Assembly (NCBI GenBank): GCA_944548615.1
Contig: OX155955.1
Location: 12,812,027 to 12,876,026, forward strand
Source of the DNA: Micropterix aruncella
Taxonomy: Eukaryota; Arthropoda; Insecta; Lepidoptera; Micropterigidae
Reading direction: 5' to 3'
DNA: 64,000 nucleotides
The position numbers and the translations under genes are program-made. The notes beneath the pieces were generated by a model. The model was given only the letters and a program-made list of their open reading frames with translations. It was not told the DNA's origin and did not search any database. Positions 23,106-35,600 of this stretch are shown here, piece by piece (positions within the stretch are counted from its first letter, which is position 1; each line of letters opens with the position of its first letter).

Positions 23106-23412
23106 CTCTCCTATCCTCCGCTCAGTGGCGTAACTACAAAAAATGAGCCCCGGTGCAAAATATAACAAAAGGCCCCTCCCAATACTTACCTTCATTACTT
23201 CATACTGTAATGCCTGGACCATTTAAAGTATCTCTTCATTTCATCATCATTATGATACAATATGAGTTTGGCATTGGGGGCAAACATAGAAAACAGTCAA
23301 AAATGTAATAATAATGCAAATTATCACATAGTAATATAACTTTACTGACACTGGAAAATATTATACAATAAAAAGTACTTATTATTCAAAAAGTACACAA
23401 ATTAGTTGATTT
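23106..23412. other. PSMD5 3' flank
   Basis: Holds the 3' untranslated region of PSMD5. A CAGTGGCGTAACTAC at about 23123 looks like a hAT-type terminus, but no partner end was found. Confidence 0.35.
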
Positions 23413-23609
23413 TTAATCCTCATGAAGGTCGATAATATCTACTGCATGTTCGACATAGTAAGGACCCTGGTTTACATACGTCTTTAACTTCACAATCATA
23501 TTGGCGTCTATTAAAGCTGATTCGGAAAACCTTTTAATAATTTGATATTTCATCATTTTCATATCTTTCGAGTGGTCAAATGAACGGTCGAGAAGGAATT
23601 CTATGAATC
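23413..23609 (-). CDS. PSMD5: PSMD5 exon 7 (last)
   Basis: Acceptor TTTTGCAG, stop TAA at 23413-23415. Encodes GFIEFLLDRSFDHSKDM ... YVNQGPYYVEHAVDIID, the conserved C-terminus of the family. Confidence 0.93.
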
Positions 23610-26600
23610 CTGCAAAACAAAAAAACTTATTAGGTAAAAAAAAACATAAGAAAAATAGCTCTCTAAAACTATTCAGAATAACTGTTATTCTCCCTTTTCT
23701 AAATGTATACATCAATAACAGACTATTAACCCTTCAGGCCTCGGCCCCTCAGCCGTTTGACAAGTTGCTGTCCCAAAAATTTTTAGTAAAAATTAGTAAA
23801 AAAATGGAATTACGACACTGTCTCACCAAAATATTAATTACTGCCAAACCACTGTACCCATAGTTAAAATGACTCATATTAATATAGTAAAACAAATTAA
23901 AACGGGGCCATCACGCTGAATCGTGTTGTGGCCGATATCGGCCAATCGGAGCCCGAGGGGTTAACTGACATTGTCTGAGCTTATTTAGCCAGCAGTAGCC
24001 ACGAGAAACAAACAAATACAAATTTTATATAAGTAGAGATCACTCAGTTTACACATTCAGAACATTAGTATAATTAGGTGTGTGATGGTTGAAATAAATA
24101 TGAATGGAGTTGCCATAGAATTCACCGACTGGAGTCGGGCCCATTATATTACTATTATGACTTTTCTGGGGGGTGAGTGGTCGACTCCAGACTAGCGACC
24201 GGCCACATATGAGCGTTCGCCTTACCACTCATTCCTCCCCCTTTCGAAGCTATAGAATTTGAGATGCGGAAATTGCAGTTTTAGATATTTTTTCTTGGAA
24301 GGAGCTGATCGATACAAGATCTTCAACCCCTGAGTGGCCACGCCCGCCGATCGGCGTTTTTCGTATTATCCGTATTATATCCAAAATTTATGCAATTATC
24401 GGCTCTATTTATCCCTCCATTGCAGTAAAAGCCTGTCATTGAAGCCTGCCATTGGATAAGCTACCGATATATATTAGTATGCTGCACACACCTTCTACAA
24501 ACAAATTTTCGAGGGCTTCGAAAATTGTGCGTCGAATGACTGACTTCCGAAAAGTTAAAGAGGAGAAACAGAGATTATGCAGCAGATGGTAATAACATCA
24601 TTTCTTCATCCATTAGGCAAATCATTACCTTCCATTTTGCTCATCAAACAAATAGTCGGGTGGTAGTAAATATTTTTAGGACTTATTTTCCCAGTTTGTG
24701 AAAGTAATTAAATCTGGTCTATTATTAATACTAATCAAGAAATTCCAAGTCTGGCGAGAATTATGCGATGGGTGGGTGGGCCATTTGAATTATACTTATT
24801 TTCCCAGTTACAAATATTTTCCATACACTAGAGTCGATCATTAAATGCACAAAAATGCAATCTAGCTTATTTACATTTGAATGAAGCTAGTCTAGTGGGA
24901 ATATTTCAACAATTACAAAATCGGAAAAAATCGAAACGGAAAAATGTATAAGTCGCGCCTCTATTTTTACAGGTTTAACTTATAATACAAATTGATATTA
25001 TCACAGATTATCATTTGAAAGAATTATGGCTACTTTAAAAAGTTGCGGAATGCGAATTTAGACAATAATACAAACTAATTCCTCTCATTTTCAGTCTTGA
25101 AATTTCCGTACAGGATAATTGATCCTATAATTCCACAAAAAATCACAACTGGCTAATGTTCATAAGAACTAAAGCATCGCCAGACTCTATTAAGGTTTGT
25201 GGTAATTCGTTTAATGCGCCTCAGCATCATTTAATGCGTGTCACTCTGACGAGATTCGAAAGTGTCTGGCAAGGGTTTGGCGATTGCAAATCACGGCCAG
25301 ATGTTATTCTAAGCTATCGTTATAATGTTAAGTATCATATGATTAATGTTCAAGTCTGCAAAACAAGAGCCACCATTTTGTTCGGTTTTTCAGGTACCAT
25401 ACACGTTTCCTGCACCTATAGAATAACCAGATTATTTTTTTCTAATCAATGCTGCATTTGACTTGATTACTATCAAGTATTTTCATTAGTGCTAAAAAAA
25501 ATATTTTCATTAGTGCTAAAAAAAAATACAGCATATCTGTATTTTCAAAAGCATTTTCCATTTTACACTGGAAAAACCCCGTACAAAATACGGGTCCGGT
25601 ACTTAGAAATAGTCACTGAATAATCCTATCAGGGTTTGGTGACTGAAAATCAGTACTGAAAAAAATCACTAGCTCCCCAACTAAAAATCCCAAAGGAGTA
25701 CACCACTCCAAGCTGGATAAGGAAAGATATACTAAAGCATAGGCAAATATCAGTAGGCACATAATAATTATTTGTGGTATTTACCAGGTGTTTGTGTGAC
25801 CAGTTCCTCTCCCCACCGATGCTGGCAAATAGCATCCAACAGGCCGAATATAGCTGCTTTTAAATCGGGAAAAGGCAATTTGCACATGGTCGCCACCACA
25901 TCCATGGAGTTTGGATGTTCGGATATGGCGCGGAACCACTCTCGGGTCATCAGGGTCACTCGGTGATCAATAATTTCATCTTTTTTAAAGTTAGGATCAG
26001 ATTCAACGCCTATTAATTGCGACACACAGGTGAGAGCCTTTAGCCTGACTTCAGACGACGCCGTTTTGATATATTCTCCAATTACTTTCAAGGTGGATGG
26101 CACGAGATGTCCTGCAAAAAAAAAATTACGATTTAGTAGTTGATTCGATATTACCGAGTACTTTCGATACTTATCATACAATACCAATACTTTTGGCATC
26201 GACACTTTTACTTTCAATTTCAATATACTAGCTCAATTAAATAGGGTAATCACATTGCTACTTTGTTTTAGCAATCCTTTTTCACCCGCGACATGCAGTT
26301 GGCGCTGATAGCATTGTGGGGCGAAACTAATAGTTTATTTGGTCATCTATAATAACATTGATAATGAATGTTTTTTTTAATAAAGAACTGATTGATTTTA
26401 AACTAATGATAACAATAATAACATTCAATTATTAGTGCCATCTATTGCGTTTATATATAGGCTGATTACATAACAGAAATGATACGGAAAGATTAAAATG
26501 CCATCTATTAGTCGTAGTAATTACTATGTATTGGAACATGTATACCAAATTAAAAATTGATATCTTTATGTAAATTATAAAAGCTATAATTAAACAAATT

Positions 26601-29600
26601 CTTTGCTATTATATTATCATTTTAATTTGAGATAGGCGACCGTAACAGCATGTTTAGAATAAGAGAATAACGTAAGAGAAGATTATACAATTTTTGGAAG
26701 TATGAGTGCCATCTATATTATGTTGCTTCATAGTAAAATCTTAGCTGCCAAAATGTAGTATGGCATTCAGCAATCTAATACCTTATATAATCAATTGTAC
26801 TAAATAAAAGATTTGAGCGAATAGAATGTATCACACACATAGTCGTATCAATGTTGCTTGACTCAGGTTTCAAATCATTACACTTTCTAAGTGCAATCGC
26901 TGCAGTAGAACCATACAAAAGTTGAAAGAAATTGTTTAAGAAACAGCTTCATGTTCCAGCACTAGCAGCGAGTCTGACAAGGCAACATCTAAAAAACAAA
27001 TTACGACTTTTGCCTGGTTCATAGGCTAAGGCTAAGGATAGAAAAAAAGTTTATTTTTGTCTTTCCATGGCTCTTTCCGTTAATTCACATGTAACCTATG
27101 TTTTTCCTTTAGATCTTTTCTAATCTGGAAAACGTCGCTTGCTCAACTTGTAATACTTCTGCAAGCTGTTTTTGTATTTGAGATAGGTACTTGTGTCCCG
27201 CAAGTCACACGCATACATTCAATATTACTCCGTTTTTAAATAAAAGCCTATAATACATACCTAAAGCAGCTAAAGAAAGTTTCCCTTCAATTGTCGTTCC
27301 GATAAATCCCAGAGTATCAAGACACACGGGCAACACCGACATATGTCCCCCCTTTATACCATCAAAAAGTGTCTCAACGAAAAGAGGAAACTGTTCAAAT
27401 ATCTGACTTGGATAGACATGTGCAATAGCGCCGAAAAATCTTATCAGACCTGAAAAAAAATAATACTCAGTGATTTTAATGAAAACTAAAAAAAACCCCA
27501 AGACTTTCCCGGCAAGTAGCCAAGGACTGATTTCATCTGAATATAAATTCCATTTAAAGAATTCGAGTGCTCTCTCTCAGCCAGTCAATCAACCCGCTTG
27601 GGTTCCGTTTTACAACTGCCTTAACAAGCGCGGTTCGTTTCTCGGCTAGCCTCGGATGGCACGCAGTTAGAATAAAATAGAATAACTTTATTGTGCTATA
27701 AAAAAATAACCGTATGAATATTACACTGGTTTTATAAAAAAGACAAATTATGCACAAATGGCGGACTTATCGCTATAGCGATATCTTACAGTCAAGCAGT
27801 TAATATTTGAATAATATGTATGGCAGAAATGAAATATTATAAGGTGCAACTTTTATGAGATATTCCAACCAAAATTTCACAATGCGATTTCGACCTAACA
27901 AGGCATCTGTGTACCGAATTTCAAGTCTCTAAGTCCAATATTTTGAAGATGATATATGACTAATGCGCCGATTTCAAGCACAATCTTTTCAATTCTTGCC
28001 ATGAACAAATGATGCCTGCATACCAAATTTCATCTCAATTGGATTAAGCTTTTAGGCACTATCGTGAAGGAATTCATACACACACAGAGACACACAAACA
28101 GACTTCAATCTGGAAATGGTCGTAATCGTCTCAGGGGGGCTCAAAATGGATTTTTGAGTCGTCATCTTGAGTTTTTTTTACTGTGTTCACAATACTTTCC
28201 CTCCTGGTCAGTTAGTGGGCGTGTAAAGTAATATAAAATAAAATTAGAGTTTCTCAAAAACTGACAACCGACACAAACTCACTTGATACTTAACTAAGCT
28301 CTTCCATGAGTGGAGTTGCTTAAAACTCCACTTGCTTAACCCGTATGTGCTCAAGTTTTTTTTTTTGACAAAACAGGTTTTTTTTTGTGTTATTGTAGGC
28401 CAAAACATCTATAAGAAATGTGTTTTATAAAAATTGTTGATGATGGAATGCAGGATTTTGGAAATTTTGACCGCCCCATTTTTGGGGCGCTAAGCACGGC
28501 CCGCCACGCGAATTATGCTTTCCGAGATTGTTCTGTTCTGGTTATACTAGAGGGTTAGGTAAATAATTTTACTCATTTGCAGAATTTTATTCAACGTTTT
28601 TATATTTACTCTTTACTTGACAACATAAATCATATTACAAAGAACATAAAAAAATAAATTTTATAAATGAAAAGTTTCGAAACATTTCCAATGGCAACCG
28701 ACATTACATTTTCGACATTTTTTTGTAGTATTTTTATGGCATTGGCCACAACGTATCTGAGTATCGCTGGAAATAATAATGTGACCAACCCCATCCAGAC
28801 GAACCTCATCTGGAATCCTCCTTTTTCTTGAAGCTGGCTTTAGTGGGCGGCCTATGGAGCGAGCCGATGCATACTTTCCCAGATACGTTGTGGCCACTGT
28901 CCTGATGAAAGATAAAAAATCCAGATGAGCCTTTTCTTGCCCAGCCGGTGAAAGTCTGTACAGCTGAAATGCGTTGTTCATCGATGCATTCAAAGGCCAC
29001 ATCAAAAGTTGCCAGTACCATTTTTTTTTATTGATGCTGATACGATAGCAGCCTATATTTTGATCTAGGCGATCAACCCCGCCCATGTATTTATTGTACA
29101 TCTGTACACAGACAGGCTGTTGAATAGACACTTTCTTCTTTTCGCTGCTTGACCAACGCTGAGCAGATTCCATGGGTGTAACACCTTCACAAGTTGATGC
29201 CACGGTAAATACACTGTTATCATTGTAGCGAATCAGAGTCACGCCTGATTTTTCATCTGTAAGTTGATGGTAGCTACCGCGTTTTTCTTTTTTCATTATT
29301 GGCACTGCCCTCAACGGTGCATTTTCTACTCGATTGGCTCGTATTGTACCAGTCCCTTGATGGCCAGACTCCTTCAAAGCTGTAAGCAATCTATAGGATG
29401 TAAAAAAATTATCCATGTAAACGTGCACTGTAAAACCTGCAGGCAATTCGGCAACCAAGGTCGTAACAACAGATCCTCCAACACCTAGATCAGGATTAGT
29501 ATTGCCTGTGCTAGCCCCTTGATAAGGTATGCTTTGGATAAGATATCCCAGGCGTGTAGCCATACACCAACATTTGAATCCGAAACGTATCGGCTTGCCA

Positions 29601-32600
29601 TGAATGTGCTGTTTTGTACTATGATGTCCATAATACGGGATCATCGATTCGTCGATGCTAACTTCACTGTACTGAGGCCAATACTTCAACCATTTTTGGT
29701 TCAGTTTATTCCATAAAGGTCGCACTTTAGTGAACTTATCTTCGACGTCTAATGCTGCGTTATCACATACATGCATAAATCGAAGTATTTGTTCAAATCT
29801 TGACCGTGATATGGCATTAGCTACGCCAGGATGGTAAGTGTCAACTCCGGTATCCCAGTACATACGATTTCGAGCCTGAACGTTATATCCACTCAGCAAA
29901 AATATTGCAAGTACAAGGCGGATCTCTTCTTTTGTAACGCCAAGCCTTTTTCCTTCAAAAATAGCATATTTATTCGAATTTTCAACAAACAAATCAATAA
30001 TTTCTTCGTCGTAGAATAATTCAAACCATGCCACAGGCGACATGTTCGTTTCTAAAAACTCAGGCCGATTCCATTCTATTCTTTGATGTTCCGGTAAATC
30101 TACTTGCTTCCATATTCTTTTCACTGTAACCTTACCCTTCTTCTGTTTTCCTGTTTGCTTGGGCGTTGTGGAACTCGATGCAATATTCGACAGAGGCACG
30201 TCATCTTCGCTAGAATCTTCTTGTCCTATTATTTCCGACTGTAACGCTGTTCCTGACCTCCGTACGCATTGAAGTTCCGCCTCAGCACGAAGTTGGTTGC
30301 CTGTCAGATGATTTAAATTTCCCACAAGCGCATCTTCTTCATCACTATCAGCATCACTCAACATATGGTTATTAGGAGGGCACGTGTAGACAGTAGCTTC
30401 GATTATATCATCTTCGGTCTCCAATGCTTCAATTATCTCGGCCAAAGTCAATCTAAAAAAAATATATTAAAAATGTAACATGTAAATACAATAAAGTAAG
30501 CATAACATAACATAACATGTTATGAACACTGTAAATAAGTCAATAATGCCTAATACATGAAGTTTGAAATTGACATGGGAGCTCGTGCTCAACGCCCCAA
30601 TAATGGGGCGTTGCAAATAATAGCTCAATAAATATATGCTTCAAAGATCTAATTGATTTTAATTATGAAAAACTAACTTACCATAAATAAAACAATAAAA
30701 TAAACCACCTTACATAGATCTACTAATAAATTAATTGATAAAAACTTACGCTTTATTGCGCGACATCATACCCTTCAATAATTACACTTTTTATCTATTG
30801 AAATGACAGATGAAATGTTGCCAAGTCCTCTTCTTTTTTTGTAGCGTGTGTTGCCAGTATTGTAAATAAGCGATATAGTTGTTTTTAAAAATAAATAAAT
30901 GATTTTTGAATGTCAAAAATGGTAAAATATGAAACGTTTTAAAATTGGGGCAGTGAGCACATACGGGTTAAAGGTTTATCGTACTTAAAGGTCCGCACCA
31001 AGCTAACCCGAAAAACATTATTATATAATTTATAGACAGGTAGATAAAGGTCTAAAGTGCACTTTGATTCAAGTTTTATTTTTAAAACTTATAAATACAT
31101 TGAGAATTACGTTTCAAAAATGCTTTTGCTGGTCTCACATTATCAATCAATTAAAACACTTATTGACATATGTAATCCATTTAATCTGTCAATATATCAA
31201 GGAACATTTTAAAAGAATTTAAAACCTGTCATGGTGTACTAATTTTTCAGTAAAATTCTGAAAAATCGTATAGATTGTATTGGGAATGGAAACACGTTGA
31301 CTATCGCCATTACAGTGTAAACTTTCCAAACCAGTAACGCTTACTGCGCACTGCGGTAGAATTCCGTACGGTTTATTCTTGGAAAATCTTTAAACTATAG
31401 AACTATTGAACTCCAGAATGATTGGACAACAATTAAGGACTTTTGAATTCCTCCCCCAATGCACTAGAAGATAATGCTGTATGACTGGACGCCAGATATG
31501 CAAATTTTTTATTCAAATGCCTAAACAAACAAACATTTTCCACTAAAAATCGCAATACTACACATGCCTGTCATTGTTAGCAGGTAGCCGGCTACTAATC
31601 AGGAAGGTAAAGGGAAGTAAGAGACAAAAAATACTGTGAGTCGAATGTTCAATGCGGTTTCCGTCCCAGTTGAGGGTTAACCCCTAGAACCCCAATTGGC
31701 CGATATCGGCCACAACACAATTCAGCGTGACGGCCTCGTTTTAATTTAATTTGTTTTATTTTATTATGTTTTATTATGTTAATGTTTTATTTTAATTATG
31801 GGTACAGTGGTTTGGCAGTAATTAATGTTTTGGTGAGACAGCGTCATAATTCAATTTTTTTACTAATTTTTACTAAAAATTTTTGGGACATCAACTTGCC
31901 AATCGGCTGAGGGGCCGAGGCCTGAAGGGTTAAAAAATGTCTAGCAAGCTTATTATGCATTTATTATAGATCATAATTCGCTTACCTGGTGCCAATATAT
32001 TGACCATGGGGTTGTCATCTAATGTCTGCATAAACTTTGATAAATTTTGAAGAATGTCATTTTCGATCAGATAATTTAGACCGTGTGTGGTCAGTGCGAA
32101 CCTGGCCATTAACTCAAATACGTTCAGTTGGAACAGAATATCGTTTGTGTAGAGCTCATTCATGAAACTTTTAACATAACCTTCCTCGATGCATTTGGCC
32201 AAGTGAGCAGGTGATTTGGATATGATTGATACCATCACCTGTAAAAAAAGATTAAAAAAACAATAAAATACAAAAAAAAACTCAATAAAGAGTGGCCCCA
32301 AAGTTGCCAGACCAATTAAAATTCGAATAACTATCGGAACATTTTTTTTCTTTTTCTTTCAGACTATTTCTCGCTGCCGCAATCACGTTTAACATGATAT
32401 ATCGGACAAGCCTCCAGCACCGTGCAAATGTTTACCATACGAAGCGATTTTATTTTAAAGATCTAATTTGTGATAAGAAATGAATAAAATCATTTTAAAT
32501 TATATATTGTTTTTATTTAACCCTTGGAGTAAATGGGTATTTTCATGGATGCATCTGTCTCTTTTGCAGGATTTTCGGCGACATCGACTTAAAGTACTAT

Positions 32601-35600
32601 AACTACGAAACTACTACACCAATCATAAAAAGAACAACTGCACAATGATTGCATTGAAATTTCGAATATAGAATATTGAAATATCATTTTGTAAAACAAT
32701 TAGATAATTATGAATAAATATGAGAACGTCAAAGAAGTGAAAAAAACGCGGAACCAGATCTGGTCGTATCATACTCAACGGATAATTGTTTCAGAACCAG
32801 ATTTGGTCGTATCATACTCAACGGGTTAAGAATATATACTTTATTATTATTAGAATAAAATTATAATTTATAAACATTAATATTATTATTGAATGAGATT
32901 TCCATGGCCACGGCTGCCATGTTTCCTTCCCGCTCACCCGCTTTCGCCCTTTTCTCTCTCCCAAACTGTGCCCAAACCTGTTTGGGAGCTAATGGGCCCT
33001 TGCTGATGTAGCCATAAAGACCCATTTTGTTCAGGGTTGGTCACACTCACGGGTCAACACCCATCCGGCGGCCTCCACGCATGAAGTGTGAGCCCGTATC
33101 ACCGCTTCATAAGGGAGAGGACCGCGCAAGAGACCTCGATCCTGCAACCAGTCTGTAGGTAGGAAGTATCCTGAAGATTAATTCCAGACGGAGATATCCT
33201 GCCAAACTGGTAGTCAGGGGGTGAGGTCGCCCGCTGTGTACCTTTCCCGGTGCCTCGCCGTAAGGCGTTGACCTCTTGCGGGCATGTGGTGGAGCTTGAT
33301 AGTGGACCGTTTTTGTCCTAAGTTTTCTGCGCTCACTTCACGGGAGACAGAACGATCATATTTCGTTAAAACTTCCTGAGGTGACGGGTTTGCCCGTTGT
33401 AGTTGACAGCTCTAGTTGTGCCCAAACCGTAACAAGCACTTTACGACAGCACAAACATGTGTGACGAAATCAACATTGGAGTGGTGTAGTTTAGCTAGGA
33501 GCGTGTGGCCGCATCGCTACATCGAGCCATGTAGCTTTCGTGTCAATGACAGGCGTGTATCGCCGTGCAGCTATCTGTGATGGGCTTTAGACGGTGAAAA
33601 ACAAAATACAAATACAAAATACAAAATACACTCACGTCATAACCGTTACACTTTGACGAGGAATTGCCATCCAATACGTTGCTAAGCTCTTTTAAAACAA
33701 GCGGGTAATCCATTATATCAATGTAGGAAATTATGTCCATTGCCTTGGCTGATACTTTCAATTCTTCATCACCGATGCACCGCATCACGGCTATTAGTAT
33801 TTCTGTCAGTTCAGGGGTTGATGGAAGATTTGGACAAGAGTGGATTGTTCGGTAGACCTGAAAATTAAATAATATTTGATTTTTTCTTCTTCTGACTACC
33901 GTATCCGAAAATGAATGCAGGAAACCATGTTTCTGCTCTTTCAATTCACAGCCATTGTGCAGAAAAATAGTATAGCAGTATTCGATTTCTTAATTAGCCT
34001 TCCACTAGAGTACGAAGGATATACAGTAGGTTCTAACCCAACCTTCAAACACTGTCAGCATCAATTATGTCAAAATCCATCGACAAAAAACCTTTCAACT
34101 GTGGCTTGATTTTCTTTCATATTAGATTTATAAGGTTTGAAATGTATTTGAAAAAAAAATCGGCCACAACGCGATTCAGTGTGACGTTTAATTTTATTTT
34201 AATTTAATTTGTTTTATTTTTTTATGTTTTATTATGTTTATATGTTTTATTTTAATTATGGGTACAGTGGTTTGGCAGTAATTAATGTTTTGGTGAGACA
34301 GTGTCAAAAATTATTTTTTTTACTAAGTTTTACAAAAATTTTTTGAAACATCAACTTGTCAATCGGCTGAGGGGCCGAGGCCTGAAGGGTTAACCAGCTA
34401 AGTGCATTTGACCTGTATACTTGTCAATCCAAATCTTTATTTTTGTGCGGTCAAAGTGTAGGTATACTCAACTAGTAAAATAAAAAAAAATACTATTCGA
34501 TATAAAAACTCAATATTTGAGTAAGATTGCTACTACTGCTGCTGCTGCTTTAGCGGTGGCGGCAGCGGCGGCGAAATCAGCAGTAGCAGTATCTTACTAA
34601 AATATTGTTTTTATATCAAACGGTATTTTTTAGTACCATGCTTTGAATCAAGGTACTAAAAAATGAACAAAATCAACTGAATTACTAAACTTTAAAAAAA
34701 ACGGTTATGTTTTTTTTTATTTTTGACCAATTTTAAGTTTTCAATAATTTATATTGTGTAACTCACCTCATTGACGGCCAACAGTCGTAGAATAACACTT
34801 TCATGCCGTAAAAAATTAAGAATGTCCGCGGCAAAAAGTGTTACTGTTGCTTCCGGCTGCATTCTAGCGAAACACATGCCCAGAACTTCGCAAGTTAAAT
34901 CAAACTGTGCGCTAAAACAAGTAGAAACAATGAAACGTCTTTGACTTTATTCAAACTGTTTGCATCTGCAGTTGAACCATTCAGATCTGTTAAAGACCTA
35001 TCTACTAATTGATTGAAGAAAGCGTAGAGATAAAGGGTAACTATAGATTTTTTGTTTTAAAAAAATTCTTAGATGACACGTCGGTATGGTCTGAAACAGA
35101 CTCCCCACTTCTTATTGTTTTCTTTATTTACTTTCATTTTATTTCTTAAATTTGTTCAATTTTCCGTTGCTTAAGGGTTGCTATTTTGAAATACTATTGA
35201 TTGATCAATGCTATTTTTGAATTTTGGCCGCACTGCGCACAGGTCGAGCCTAGTGCGACGCACAGGGCATGCCGGGGCGGGGCCTATTTATACCTATATT
35301 AACTTAAAGACAATAAATATTTGAAGACAATAAATGCGATTTGATTTGATTTGATAAATATACATATTTTCAGTTAGTAAACCACAAAATACTTAATGCT
35401 TATTAATTATTCGGAGTATGCTTTCGCTTGTGCAAAAATTATCAGGATTATCGATTTTACGGATACCCCTAATGCCCAATTAGTCTGGATAATCGATGCT
35501 CTACTGGACTTGTATTGTACCTTGAAGTAATGCTCTTGCATTGATAAGTCTTTTTCAATAAAAAAATTCTGTCGTCGGTCTAGATTTTAACCGTCGATGT

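Larger units (their letters stand above)
28340..30967 (-). mobile_element. piggyBac-like transposon, structurally intact
   Basis: 2628 bp between perfect 14-bp terminal inverted repeats CCCGTATGTGCTCA (28340-28353) and its complement (30954-30967), flanked by TTAA at 28336-28339 and 30968-30971. One uninterrupted two-exon transposase fills most of it. A hairpin CGCCCCATTTTTGGGGCG (28471-28488) and its counterpart CGCCCCAATAATGGGGCG (30593-30610) sit subterminally, each next to a GTGCT(C/T)A motif that also occurs in the termini. It lies in PSMD5 intron 4 on the same strand as the gene. All the parts needed for movement appear present. Confidence 0.95.
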
